Assembly (NCBI GenBank): GCA_963698885.1
Contig: CAVOSJ010000006.1
Span: 248,001 to 312,000 of the forward strand
Length of the DNA stretch: 64,000 bases
DNA from: JBARKJ01 sp963698885
GTDB taxonomy: Bacteria; Nitrospirota; JACRHJ01
Direction: 5' to 3'
Shown here: in pieces, positions 1 through 8,392 of the stretch
How positions within the stretch are numbered: the first letter of the stretch is position 1
Layout of the letters: each line of letters begins with the position of its first letter
The notes under the pieces: model-generated
The model's database searches: none
The model's input: only the letters and a program-made list of their open reading frames with translations
What the model was told of the DNA's origin: nothing
Program-made: the position numbers and the translations under genes

Positions 1-2
1 GT

Positions 3-605
3 GTACCCGTCCTGTCCGGAAAAGTGGTCGAGACCATGGACGCCGGCGGATACACATATGCGAAGATAGAGTCCGAGGGCAAGAGCCTCTGGCTGGCCAT
101 GCCTACGACCAAGTTGAAAGTGGGGCAGGATTATACCTTCAATGCCGGACAAGAGATGCAGAACTTCAAAAGCGAGGCATTGAAGCGGACTTTCGACAAG
201 ATAATATTTACCAATGGGATTTTGGTACTCCCCGGCACGGAGGAGTACAGGGCCAAAAATAAAGCAAAAACTTCCGTAAAGGTAAAGGTAGAAAAGGCCA
301 AGGGTTCCGAGGCCCGTACGGTAGCCGAGCTCTATCGGGATAAGGCGTCCCTTGGCGGGAAGAAGGTTTCGGTACGCGGGAAGATAGTAAAGATATCGAT
401 GCAAATAATGGGAAAGAACTGGGTGCATCTCCAGGATGGCACTGGCTCCCCGGAAAAAGGCACGAATGACTTGGTCGTAACGACAGACCAGACCCCCACC
501 ATCGGCGATGTCGTTACCGCGACAGGCGTGGTCGCCGCGGACAAGGACTTCGGGTACGGTTACAAGTATGAAGTGATAATGGAGCAGGCAGAAATAAAGA
601 AGTAA
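3..605 (+). CDS. OB-fold nucleic-acid-binding-like protein, 5' end cut off
   Basis: The reading frame is open to the left edge of the window, so the N-terminus is missing; the GTG at 24 is probably internal. The visible part starts with VLSGKVVETMDAGGYTY and continues with a compact domain like that of small NrfJ-type or DNA-binding lipoproteins found near multiheme cytochromes. The second half, about residues 95-195, reads as an OB fold: GKKVSVRGKIVKIS, then WVHLQDGTG, then GDVVTATGVV. That pattern matches tRNA_anti-like nucleic-acid-binding domains. The protein may be exported, but no signal peptide can be seen. Its ligand is unknown and the family assignment rests on motif resemblance only. 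A hairpin follows the stop codon. Confidence 0.55.
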   Translation, partial: VPVLSGKVVETMDAGGYTYAKIESEGKSLWLAMPTTKLKVGQDYTFNAGQEMQNFKSEALKRTFDKIIFTNGILVLPGTEEYRAKNKAKTSVKVKVEKAKGSEARTVAELYRDKASLGGKKVSVRGKIVKISMQIMGKNWVHLQDGTGSPEKGTNDLVVTTDQTPTIGDVVTATGVVAADKDFGYGYKYEVIMEQAEIKK

Positions 606-638
606 AAAAAATAGCAGGGTTTACCTTCGACTGCGTCT

Positions 639-668
639 CGTCCCCGATACCGCCCGGTATCGGGGACG
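639..668 (+). terminator. Hairpin downstream of the OB-fold gene
   Basis: TCCCCGATACC and GGTATCGGGGA form a perfect 11-bp stem, extended by further pairs at the base, with a 4-base loop. It is followed by GGTTATTT, a weak T-run. It sits about 35 bases after the stop codon and is a plausible intrinsic terminator. The rest of the gap up to 864 shows nothing recognisable. Confidence 0.5.
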
Positions 669-864
669 GTTATTTCCGCAATCACCCCGCCCGGCGTTTC
701 CGCTTTTACCTTCACCTTACAACCCTGAAGATGGGTTTGACGCATTACCTCAGTCGGTTGTACTCTTAAATTGCGGCATGTATTCTCTTGGTCCGGCAAA
801 GGGAAATCCATGCGTATTGCCCAGGTAATATGAGCCGCGGAAAAAAGCCTTCGAGGGCGGCGGG

Positions 865-3033
865 ATGAGCGACGTAATACAGGTAGGCGACCAGTTCTAC
901 GTGCTGGCGACTTCCGCTACGGCGGACGACCGCACTCGGGTCCTTAAGGAAGGCGATACCTTCGCCGTCTTCGACCGCTACGGCGATATATCTCCGCTTG
1001 GCCGGGGAGAGCAGGGCCTCTACCACGAGAGCACCCGTTTCCTGAGCCGGCTGGAACTGCGGCTCGGAGCTTCCAGGCCGCTTCTGCTCGAATCCACCGT
1101 CCACGCGGACAACAGCCAGCTCACCGCCGACATGACTAATCCGGACATAAATATAGGCGAGGGGCTCCTCGCGATAAAGCGCGGCATGATACACCTCTTC
1201 CGCCAGAAATTCCTCTGGAAGGGGACGTGCTTCGAGCGCTTCCGTTTGTTAAACCACGGCATGGACACGGTGGAGATCCCGTTCATACTGTACTTCGGGG
1301 CGGACTTCACGGACCTGTTCGAGGTGCGCGGGATGAGGCGTGAGAAAAGGGGCGAGATATACCCGCCGGAGGTGGAAGGTGGGGCGGTCAAGTTCCGGTA
1401 CTCGGGCGTCGACAAAGTGACAAGGACGTTGTACCTGGAGCCGTCTTTCAAGCCTGAACAGTTGACTGCCTCGCATCTGCAGGCGGACCTGAAGCTCGCC
1501 CCGCAGGAGCAGACCGAGATGATGGTGACGTACCGGTGCGAGACGGGCGGCAGGGTTTTCCCCCGCACCTCCTTCAGCCATGCGTTCCGGGAAGCGGGCG
1601 AGAGGCTGGTTGCGATAAACTCCAACTTCAGCTCCATCGAGACTTCCAACAAGCAGTTCAACGACCTGCTCGGGCGCTCTCTCGCGGACACGCGGATGCT
1701 GATTACCGATACCGAACACGGCCCGTACCCGTACGCCGGAGTCCCCTGGTACAGCACGGTCTTCGGCAGGGACGGGCTTATTACCGCCATGGAATGCCTC
1801 TGGATGAACCCTAACATCGCGCTGGGCGTGCTGGGCTACCTTGCCGATACCCAGGCAGACGAAGACGACCCGGAAAAGGATGCGGAGCCTGGCAAGATCC
1901 TGCATGAGACAAGGATAGGCGAGATGGCCGCCGCCGGAGAGATACCTTTCGGCAGGTACTACGGGAGCGTGGATTCCACCCCGCTCTTCGTGATGCTGGC
2001 CGGGGCTTATTACCAGCGGACGGGGGACAGGGATTTCATTTCGAGGATATGGCCGAACATCGAGCGGGCGCTGGAATGGATCGATGCGTACGGCGACGCC
2101 GACGGCGACGGCTTTGTCGAGTATCTGCAGCGCTCTGAAAGGGGCCTTGGCAACCAGGGCTGGAAAGACTCCCCTGACAGCGTAATGCATGCGGACGGAA
2201 AAATGGCCGAGGGGCCAATCGCGCTGTGCGAGGTGCAGGGATACGTTTTTTCCGCGAAGCGCCAGGCGGCGGATATGGCATCGCTGCTCGGCCTGAATTC
2301 CCGCGCGGAACTCTTAAGAAGACAGGCAAAGGCATTGAAACGCAACTTCGAGAAGAGCTTCTGGATACCTGGGCTTAATACCTATGCCATCGCGCTTGAC
2401 GGAAAGAAAAACCAGTGCCGGGTGAATTCCTCTAACGCCGGACACTGCCTGTTTTCTAAGATTGCGGACTCGGAGCACGCCCGGAAGGTAGTAGAGGTGA
2501 TGTTTGCGGAGGACATGTTCACCGGCTGGGGGATTAGGACCCTCTCCTCGTCCGAGGTCCGGTACAACCCGATGTCTTATCACAACGGCTCCATCTGGCC
2601 GCACGATAACGCGATGGTCGGCGCGGGGTTCGCATATTACGGGTTCAAGGAGCAGGCGGTCCATGTGCTTACCAGCCTTTTCGAGGTGGGCCAGTCTATC
2701 GAACTATCCCGCCTTCCGGAGCTTTTCTGCGGATTTCACAGGAGGCGGGAACAGGGGCCGGTGCGCTATCCGGTTGCCTGCTCGCCGCAGGCATGGGCGG
2801 CAGGGGCCATATTCCTGCTCCTTCAGGCCTGCCTGGGCATGACCATAGACGCCCCCAGAGACCGCGTCCGGTTCGACAACCCGTTGCTTCCGGACTGGAT
2901 AGACCTGATGAACGTGCGCGGCATGAAGGTCGGCCCCTCCTCGCTCGATTTGATGTTTCAGCGCCGGGACAAGGACGTCTCCGTGAACGTCGTCTCCCGC
3001 AAAGGGCCGGTCGAGGTCATCGTAGTGAAATAA
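865..3033 (+). CDS. Amylo-alpha-1,6-glucosidase / glycogen-debranching family protein
   Basis: A 722-residue protein with the two-part layout of bacterial amylo-alpha-1,6-glucosidases. The N-terminal beta domain (GDE_N_bis type, about residues 15-210) has the typical FAVFDRYGDI and GLYHESTRFLS motifs. The C-terminal (alpha/alpha)6 barrel (about 260-700) contains PWYSTVFGRDGLITA, YYGSVDSTPLF, DADGDGFVEY and YNPMSYHNGSIWPHDNAM. Family members hydrolyse alpha-1,6 branch points or related glucans in the cytosol, and no signal peptide is visible. The ATG at 865 is preceded by a purine-rich stretch. It stands alone on this strand, with no glycogen synthase or phosphorylase nearby, so its actual substrate is open. 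It could serve glycogen or a compatible-solute sugar. Confidence 0.85.
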   Translation: MSDVIQVGDQFYVLATSATADDRTRVLKEGDTFAVFDRYGDISPLGRGEQGLYHESTRFLSRLELRLGASRPLLLESTVHADNSQLTADMTNPDINIGEGLLAIKRGMIHLFRQKFLWKGTCFERFRLLNHGMDTVEIPFILYFGADFTDLFEVRGMRREKRGEIYPPEVEGGAVKFRYSGVDKVTRTLYLEPSFKPEQLTASHLQADLKLAPQEQTEMMVTYRCETGGRVFPRTSFSHAFREAGERLVAINSNFSSIETSNKQFNDLLGRSLADTRMLITDTEHGPYPYAGVPWYSTVFGRDGLITAMECLWMNPNIALGVLGYLADTQADEDDPEKDAEPGKILHETRIGEMAAAGEIPFGRYYGSVDSTPLFVMLAGAYYQRTGDRDFISRIWPNIERALEWIDAYGDADGDGFVEYLQRSERGLGNQGWKDSPDSVMHADGKMAEGPIALCEVQGYVFSAKRQAADMASLLGLNSRAELLRRQAKALKRNFEKSFWIPGLNTYAIALDGKKNQCRVNSSNAGHCLFSKIADSEHARKVVEVMFAEDMFTGWGIRTLSSSEVRYNPMSYHNGSIWPHDNAMVGAGFAYYGFKEQAVHVLTSLFEVGQSIELSRLPELFCGFHRRREQGPVRYPVACSPQAWAAGAIFLLLQACLGMTIDAPRDRVRFDNPLLPDWIDLMNVRGMKVGPSSLDLMFQRRDKDVSVNVVSRKGPVEVIVVK

Positions 3034-3133
3034 TTTTACTGGACCGCATCGAGTCTGCCGCTTTGGTGCCGATGCGTCGAGCCGCTAACGACTCTGATCC
3101 ATCTGCCGCCTCTGTAAATTCGCAAATTCAATC

Positions 3134-3162
3134 TTGACAGATGCGGTTATTTTAATTATCTT
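3134..3162 (+). promoter_or_regulatory. Sigma70-type promoter upstream of cysK
   Basis: A perfect -35 box TTGACA (3134-3139), a 17-base spacer and a TATCTT -10 box (3157-3162). The predicted transcript would have a leader of about 150 bases before the cysK start, which contains the palindrome at 3239. Read from sequence only. Confidence 0.5.
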
Positions 3163-3238
3163 TTATTTCATGACCAAATAATAGGTGATTACTTCCTCTC
3201 GCGCGAAATACGCCGAGTTATGATAACCTTAACTCCTG

Positions 3239-3252
3239 AGGGAGCGCTCCCT
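3239..3252. promoter_or_regulatory. Perfect 14-bp palindrome in the cysK leader
   Basis: AGGGAGCGCTCCCT is fully self-complementary and lies between the predicted promoter and the cysK start. It could be an operator for a dimeric regulator or a small RNA hairpin. No known regulator consensus was recognised. Confidence 0.3.
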
Positions 3253-3317
3253 GGAAAGAAATGGCGGGGGCGACACATTGAGAAACGATGGAATTATCCG
3301 TTGCCGGAGGAAAGACG

Positions 3318-4274
3318 ATGGGAATTTACGCCGATAACTCGCTGACGATAGGAAATACGCCGCTTGTGGAGCTGAACAAAATCGTATCCGGCTGCAAGGC
3401 GAGGATATTAGCCAAAATCGAGGCCCGGAACCCGTCCTTCTCCGTAAAGTGCCGCATAGGGGCGGCGATGATATGGGATGCGGAGGAACGGGGGATATTG
3501 AAGCCGGGCGTCGAGATAATTGAGCCGACTTCCGGCAACACCGGCATCGCGCTGGCCTTCGTCGCCGCCGTCCGGGGCTATAAGCTGAGCCTGATGATGC
3601 CGGAGACGATGAGCCTTGAGAGGCGGCGGGTGCTGGCCGCGCTCGGCGCGAACCTCATCCTTACCCCGGGCGCGGAAGGCATGCCCGGCGCGGTGCGTCA
3701 CGCCACGGAGATGGCGGAAGGCGACCCGGAGCGGTGGTTCATGCCCCAGCAGTTCAAGAACCCCGCGAACCCCGCCATCCATGAGAAGACTACCGGCCCG
3801 GAGATATGGGAGGATACCGCCGGCCAGGTAGACGTCCTGGTTTCCGGCGTGGGGACAGGCGGCACAATCACGGGAGCGTCCCGGTATATAAAGGGCACAA
3901 AAGGGAAGAAAATTCTGGCCGTGGCCATCGAGCCCGCAACCAGCCCCGTGATAACCCAGCACCTCGCCGGTCAGGAAATAAAACCGGGACCGCACAAAAT
4001 TCAGGGCATTGGCGCGGGTTTCATCCCGGACACGCTGGACCTGTCCCTGGTTGACAGGGTGGAACTGGTTGAGGACGCCGAGGCAATCGAGTACGCCAGG
4101 CGGCTGATGAAGCAGGAGGGAATTCTCTGCGGAATATCCTCCGGCGCGGCGGCGGCTGTCGCGGTGCGCCTTGGCCGGATGGACGAGTTCGAGGGCAAGG
4201 TTATCGTCGCCGTGCTCCCGGACGCGGGAGAGAGATACCTCTCGACGCTGCTTTTCGAGGGGATAGGAATTTAA
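3318..4274 (+). CDS. cysK: Cysteine synthase A (O-acetylserine sulfhydrylase)
   Basis: A 318-residue PLP enzyme that makes L-cysteine from O-acetylserine and sulfide in the cytosol. The PLP lysine is K44 in the family motif NPSFSVKCRIG. The substrate loop EPTSGNTGIALA, the phosphate-binding loop GVGTGGTITG and the C-terminal SSGAAAA and LPDAGERYLS motifs are all present, and the length is normal. An upstream ATG at 3288 is in frame, but the ATG at 3318 is preferred because GGAGG lies just before it and the protein then starts at the usual family N-terminus. It has its own likely promoter at 3134. It converges with the cytochrome gene on the other strand. Confidence 0.93.
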   Translation: MGIYADNSLTIGNTPLVELNKIVSGCKARILAKIEARNPSFSVKCRIGAAMIWDAEERGILKPGVEIIEPTSGNTGIALAFVAAVRGYKLSLMMPETMSLERRRVLAALGANLILTPGAEGMPGAVRHATEMAEGDPERWFMPQQFKNPANPAIHEKTTGPEIWEDTAGQVDVLVSGVGTGGTITGASRYIKGTKGKKILAVAIEPATSPVITQHLAGQEIKPGPHKIQGIGAGFIPDTLDLSLVDRVELVEDAEAIEYARRLMKQEGILCGISSGAAAAVAVRLGRMDEFEGKVIVAVLPDAGERYLSTLLFEGIGI

Positions 4275-4293
4275 GGCAATAATCTCTCACGCA

Positions 4294-4328
4294 AATAAAA
4301 AAAGGGGAGGCCCGTCGGCCTCCCCTTC
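4294..4328 (-). terminator. Intrinsic terminator of the cytochrome operon
   Basis: AAGGGGAGGCC and GGCCTCCCCTT pair perfectly around a CGTC loop. Read on the minus strand the stem is followed by a run of seven T residues, which is a textbook intrinsic terminator for the leftward multiheme cytochrome gene. On the plus strand it could also help to stop cysK, although the T-run is missing on that side. Confidence 0.8.
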
Positions 4329-4344
4329 GAGTACGTCGCAATGA

Positions 4345-5640
4345 CTATCTGTTCTTGACCGGGTTCACCCTGTCGTAACCTCTCGGCACGTGGCAGCCTA
4401 CGACGCACGACCCGCCGTTTGCCGTCTTGGTGTAGCGTATCGGGTAGCTCAGCTTGCCGAACGGCACCCTCTCGCGGATATGTTTCGCCTGCTTGCCCGC
4501 GTGCACTTCATGGCAGGCCCTGCATGTGCGGCCCTTGGGGTCTTTGTTTACATGCACGAAGTGCAGGTTCTTGTCCCCGTTCCTGAAGCCGGTGAGCGTG
4601 GTGGTGAATTCATCCACCGCGAGGTTCTTGTTATGGCAGGTAAAGCATAGTCCGTATTTGTCGGTCGAATACGCGGTATAAAACTCCTCCGGGAAGGTGT
4701 TTATCAGTATTCGCCGGTAGTCGGAGCCGTGCGGGTTGTGGCAGCCGGTGCAGTCGCCGGTGCGTACCGGGCCGTGCTTGTCCGGATTGTCGTCAAGCCA
4801 TGCCTTCATGTTAATCAAATTGCCGAGCGGCTTGTTATGGCAGCTCAGGCAGAGGTCCGCGCCGCCCGCCTTCAAGAGGGGCTCGAAGTTCGAGACGTGA
4901 GGCTCGTGGCAGTTCAGGCAGGAGCCTTCCATCTGTACGGGCTTGTGCGGGAACTTCACCTTGCCGATATATTCCTTCTTATCCTGGTGGCATTTATAGC
5001 AGAGGTCCGGCGGCGCCAGCAATAGCTGGTACTTGTACGGCGAGCCGTGCGGGCTGTGGCAGTTCGTGCAGCGGTCCGCCACCGGCGGGTGTATCTCTTT
5101 TCCCGCCGCGAACTCGTCCTTCTTGTCCACATGGCATGTGTAACACAGGTCGTTCCCCGCCGCGATAAGCTGGTACTGGTTCGGGGAGGTATGCGGGTCA
5201 TGGCAGGCGATGCAGTCCCCGGCCGCGGCCGGGCCGTGTACGAACTTCTGCTTTACCTTTTCGTCGTCGTGGCACTTGAAGCAGAGGTCGGAGCCTTCCG
5301 CCAACAACTGGAACTTGAAAGGAGAGCTGTGCGGACTATGGCAGGCCGTGCAGTCCCCGGAAGCGACGGGCCCATGGACATGGGCCATCGTATTTTTCTT
5401 GTCGTGGCACTGATAGCAGAGGTCGGAGCCCTCCGCCGCCAACTTGAACTTATGTTTGCCCTCCGCCGCTAAGTGGCAACCCTCGCATTCATATGACGCG
5501 GCAGGGCCGTGCACGAACTTGTTGTCTATCAACTTGGCGTGGCAATTCTGGGCGATACAGCTCTGGTCCGCGGACGCAGGATACGCAACCGCCGCAAAAA
5601 GTGCGGCGGCCATGGCCAGGACGGCCAACTTTCCCCTCAT
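4345..5640 (-). CDS. Periplasmic multiheme cytochrome c, up to 15 hemes
   Basis: A 431-residue secreted protein with a clear signal peptide (residues 1-24, MRGKLAVLAM then a hydrophobic core ending in ASA). It has thirteen canonical CXXCH heme sites plus two irregular candidates: C-X4-CH at 28-34 (CIAQNCH) and C-X3-CH close to the C-terminus (CVVGCH). Sites occur in pairs, CYQCH/CTACH style, with recurring HGPVA-GDC-CHSPHSS units. This is the doubled-CXXCH repeat architecture seen in electron-transfer cytochromes. A good ribosome site (AAGGGAG) precedes the ATG. It lies downstream of resB and ccsB on the same strand, which supply the heme-ligation machinery it needs. Its redox partner is unknown. 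Confidence 0.88.
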   Translation of the reverse strand: MRGKLAVLAMAAALFAAVAYPASADQSCIAQNCHAKLIDNKFVHGPAASYECEGCHLAAEGKHKFKLAAEGSDLCYQCHDKKNTMAHVHGPVASGDCTACHSPHSSPFKFQLLAEGSDLCFKCHDDEKVKQKFVHGPAAAGDCIACHDPHTSPNQYQLIAAGNDLCYTCHVDKKDEFAAGKEIHPPVADRCTNCHSPHGSPYKYQLLLAPPDLCYKCHQDKKEYIGKVKFPHKPVQMEGSCLNCHEPHVSNFEPLLKAGGADLCLSCHNKPLGNLINMKAWLDDNPDKHGPVRTGDCTGCHNPHGSDYRRILINTFPEEFYTAYSTDKYGLCFTCHNKNLAVDEFTTTLTGFRNGDKNLHFVHVNKDPKGRTCRACHEVHAGKQAKHIRERVPFGKLSYPIRYTKTANGGSCVVGCHVPRGYDRVNPVKNR

Positions 5641-5698
5641 CTTAATACTCCCTTTCTAAAATAAATCCCGAATCGACTTCATAAAACGCCTGCGAGCA

Positions 5699-6766
5699 TC
5701 AACCGCCGCTGCCATACGAGTGGAGGCCGGAGAGCAGGAGGTTAACGCCCAGATATGTAAATATTACGGCTAAGAAACCAACCATCGAAAGAACCGCCGC
5801 GCGCTTGCCCTTCCAGCCGCGGGTAAGCCGGGCATGGAGATAGGCCGCATAGACGAGCCATGTGATAAGCGACCACGTCTCTTTCGGGTCCCAGCCCCAG
5901 TAGGTGCCCCATGCCTTGTTCGCCCAGACGGCGCCCGTGATGATGCCCACGGTCAAAAGCGGGAAGCCCATCATTATGGTCTTGTAGCCCACGTCGTCCA
6001 GCGTATCGGCCGTGTTGGCAAGGCCCAGTATCCTGTTGCGGAGTGTGGCGCCGAAAAGCCAGCATAGAAGCACTATAACAACAGTCCCGATATAGCTCAG
6101 GACTCTGACCACGGGCATGCCGCTCCTGAAGGTGCCTTCCAGCATGTGCTGGCCGCCTGACATCGGAAGGACAACGGCGTCTATCCCTACCGCCGCGATG
6201 ACCGTTATCAGAAGACCGACGCAGACGGTCCAGAATACATAGGTCGGCTCTTTTTTGTCCGTAGTGATGATCAGGTACATCAGGCTTACGCCGAAGGAGA
6301 CGGCGAACGCGGCGTAACCAAGGAAAGAGGTGATGACGTGGATGGCCAGCCAGTAGCTTTTCAGGGCCGGTACGAGCGGCTCGATGTCTTTGGAGATGTT
6401 CGGCGCGACGAATATGTACGTCATGGCCAGGAAGGCAACCGGCATGACGAACGCCCCGAAGGTCCTGTTCTTATAGCGCCACTCGACCAGGATGTAGATG
6501 AGGATGATGGTCCAGGCCCCGAACGACATGGACTCGAACAGGTTCGAAACTGGAATATGACCTATGTCCGCGCCCATCTGGTAGGACTCCCACCACCTGA
6601 TGCCGATGGAGGCGGTATGGGACAAAAAGCCGAAGTAGGTTATCCCGGAGGCGATCTTCCCCACCGTCTGGCTCTTGAACACCAGGTAGGCCAGGTAGAA
6701 GACCATCGCGAACAGATAGGCCATGGTCGCAATCTTGAAAAAAGTGATGTTTATGTCATATGTCAT
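5699..6766 (-). CDS. ccsB: Cytochrome c biogenesis protein CcsB/ResC (CcsA family)
   Basis: A 355-residue polytopic inner-membrane protein with about eight hydrophobic segments. The C-terminal third carries the heme-handling WWD motif (WGTYWGWDPKETWSLITW), followed by the conserved VYAAYLHARLTRGW segment and the ending NLLLSGLHSYG. With ResB it forms the system II cytochrome c synthase that carries heme across the membrane and attaches it to CXXCH motifs. It lies 36 bases after resB on the same strand, as expected for a ResBC pair, and just before the multiheme cytochrome gene. This looks like one operon from the promoter at 8344. Confidence 0.92.
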   Translation of the reverse strand: MTYDINITFFKIATMAYLFAMVFYLAYLVFKSQTVGKIASGITYFGFLSHTASIGIRWWESYQMGADIGHIPVSNLFESMSFGAWTIILIYILVEWRYKNRTFGAFVMPVAFLAMTYIFVAPNISKDIEPLVPALKSYWLAIHVITSFLGYAAFAVSFGVSLMYLIITTDKKEPTYVFWTVCVGLLITVIAAVGIDAVVLPMSGGQHMLEGTFRSGMPVVRVLSYIGTVVIVLLCWLFGATLRNRILGLANTADTLDDVGYKTIMMGFPLLTVGIITGAVWANKAWGTYWGWDPKETWSLITWLVYAAYLHARLTRGWKGKRAAVLSMVGFLAVIFTYLGVNLLLSGLHSYGSGG

Positions 6767-6802
6767 GAGAATAACCCTCCGGAAATACTTCAGCCTTTTC
6801 GA

Positions 6803-8281
6803 CTACTGCTTCGATTCCAGTTTATCTATCAGGCGGCCGAACTCGACCTCGAACGCCCCCCGGTTCTTGTTCGTGCTACCCGCCGCCGTTACCGTTACCT
6901 GTCCCTTATCGGACCGGATAACCCGGACCCATACCCGCTTGTGGAATATGAAGAAGGCCACGAGTATCCCGAGTACCAGCAGTGTACAGCCCAGCCAGAC
7001 TATAAGGACGCCTGGGTCGTGAGTCACCTGGAGTCCGGTATAGTAGGGACCGCCATAGCCCGTTATGCCGAGGATATACGGCACCTTTCTCGGCTGGGAA
7101 TACGGGTCCTGGTTCAGTATCACGGCCTGCTCGATCAAGCTTCCGTCCGGGGCCGTAAAGTTGACGATGGCAACGGCTCTGCCGTTGAACTGGTCGCCTT
7201 GGGCTACAAGCTGGTGGTTGGGGCCGATCACCACGTCCGGCGACATGTCCGCGAGCGTCATGCTTATGTCGCTGCCCTGAAGAGCCGTCCTCTCGCCTCT
7301 GTGGAGGCTGTAGTCATGAATATTTGCCCCTGTCCCTTTAGCTGCCACGCGAATGGTCATGGCCGCCTGGCTTGGCGATATGCCGTAGGAGGACTGGAAG
7401 AACCGTATGCCCTTGTATTCGAGCGGGTCGTTAACCCGGATGGTCTTGGTAAGAACCTCCTTGCCGCCGTCGATAACTGTCAGGGTGCTCAGGTAGTCGG
7501 AAGGCATCCCGCTCTGGTAGAGCTTCAGCGTAAACTTGTCGCAGCGGACCTGGAAGGGGAGCGGCATCTCTGGGCCGACCTTCAGAAGGAGCGGCGGCTG
7601 CGTCAGCCCTATTGTATCTGCGACCCCGCCCTCGTTGACCTGGATCCAGCCCTTGTACCCCCAGAAGGTGCCGATGAGCGCGCCGGCGAATATGAGGAGT
7701 ACGCTCAGGTGTGCGACATATACGCCCAGGCGCGAGAACTTCCCCTTCTCGGCGAAATACTGTATCTCGTCGCCGGTCCTGTGCTCGCTGGGGGAGTATC
7801 CCATCGCCTTGACCGCCCCTTTTACCATCTGCGCCGCGGAGTCGATATCGCCCGTCGCCACTATTTCTTTCCGGAGCGCCATGTTCTTGATGGTGGCGTC
7901 TGTCAAGGGCTCCTGCTTCTTCCTGACCATCTGGACGACCCTGGGGAGCCTCTCGAGGGTGCAGATGGCAATGTTGGCGGAGAGCGTAAGGAGCAGGAAA
8001 ACGAACCACCAGGAGTGGTACATGTGGGTGATGCCCAGGGTGATCATCAGGTTAAGCGCACCCGGAGCCTTTTCAGGGCCGAACAGTCCGACCATCATGG
8101 ACATGTTCTTCATGGGGTCGTCCTGAGCGACGACCGTGCCGATGATGGATACTAAGGCAAGGATGATGAGAAGTATTACGGTGAGTTTAAGCGAACTGAA
8201 AAAATTCCATACCGACTTTAAAGGGCCGCCCCCGGCCTTCGGGGCTGGAATTTTGGTCCCGGCGTCCTTTTGCTCTGCCAA
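6803..8281 (-). CDS. resB: Cytochrome c biogenesis protein ResB
   Basis: A 492-residue membrane protein, the partner of CcsB/ResC in system II cytochrome c maturation. Transmembrane segments are visible at about 30-50, 92-112, 193-215 and 425-447, with a large periplasmic domain between the last two. It has typical ResB features: SSLKLTVILLIILALVSIIGT near the N-terminus and DPLEYKGIRFFQSSYG in the periplasmic domain. Translation appears to begin at TTG (8281), preceded by a purine-rich AAAGGTAGGG. It is the first gene of the resB-ccsB-cytochrome cluster. Confidence 0.9.
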   Translation of the reverse strand: MAEQKDAGTKIPAPKAGGGPLKSVWNFFSSLKLTVILLIILALVSIIGTVVAQDDPMKNMSMMVGLFGPEKAPGALNLMITLGITHMYHSWWFVFLLLTLSANIAICTLERLPRVVQMVRKKQEPLTDATIKNMALRKEIVATGDIDSAAQMVKGAVKAMGYSPSEHRTGDEIQYFAEKGKFSRLGVYVAHLSVLLIFAGALIGTFWGYKGWIQVNEGGVADTIGLTQPPLLLKVGPEMPLPFQVRCDKFTLKLYQSGMPSDYLSTLTVIDGGKEVLTKTIRVNDPLEYKGIRFFQSSYGISPSQAAMTIRVAAKGTGANIHDYSLHRGERTALQGSDISMTLADMSPDVVIGPNHQLVAQGDQFNGRAVAIVNFTAPDGSLIEQAVILNQDPYSQPRKVPYILGITGYGGPYYTGLQVTHDPGVLIVWLGCTLLVLGILVAFFIFHKRVWVRVIRSDKGQVTVTAAGSTNKNRGAFEVEFGRLIDKLESKQ

Positions 8282-8343
8282 TTTTGCCCTACCTTTTCTT
8301 GGTTTTTAAATTCCCTTAAGCCAGATGGGTTCAAACCATGAAT

Positions 8344-8372
8344 TTATAACATTTATGCGGAGTTTGTGTCAA
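8344..8372 (-). promoter_or_regulatory. Sigma70-type promoter for resB-ccsB-cytochrome
   Basis: On the minus strand a perfect TTGACA (8372-8367) is followed by a 17-base spacer and TTATAA (8349-8344). It lies about 65 bases upstream of the resB start and probably drives the three-gene cluster. Confidence 0.55.
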
Positions 8373-8392
8373 GACAATAATCCTTCGGAGCA

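Noticed and set aside
3034..3133. Possible tRNA-like segment with AAATTCAATC after the glucosidase gene.
   Set aside because: No cloverleaf can be drawn with a proper acceptor stem.
3288..3317. An upstream in-frame ATG for cysK.
   Set aside because: The extra ten residues are not part of the family, and the ribosome site GGAGG precedes the ATG at 3318.
6338..8155. A 605-codon plus-strand frame opposite resB and ccsB.
   Set aside because: It is the antisense shadow of two certain genes; its composition is typical of high-G+C antisense frames.
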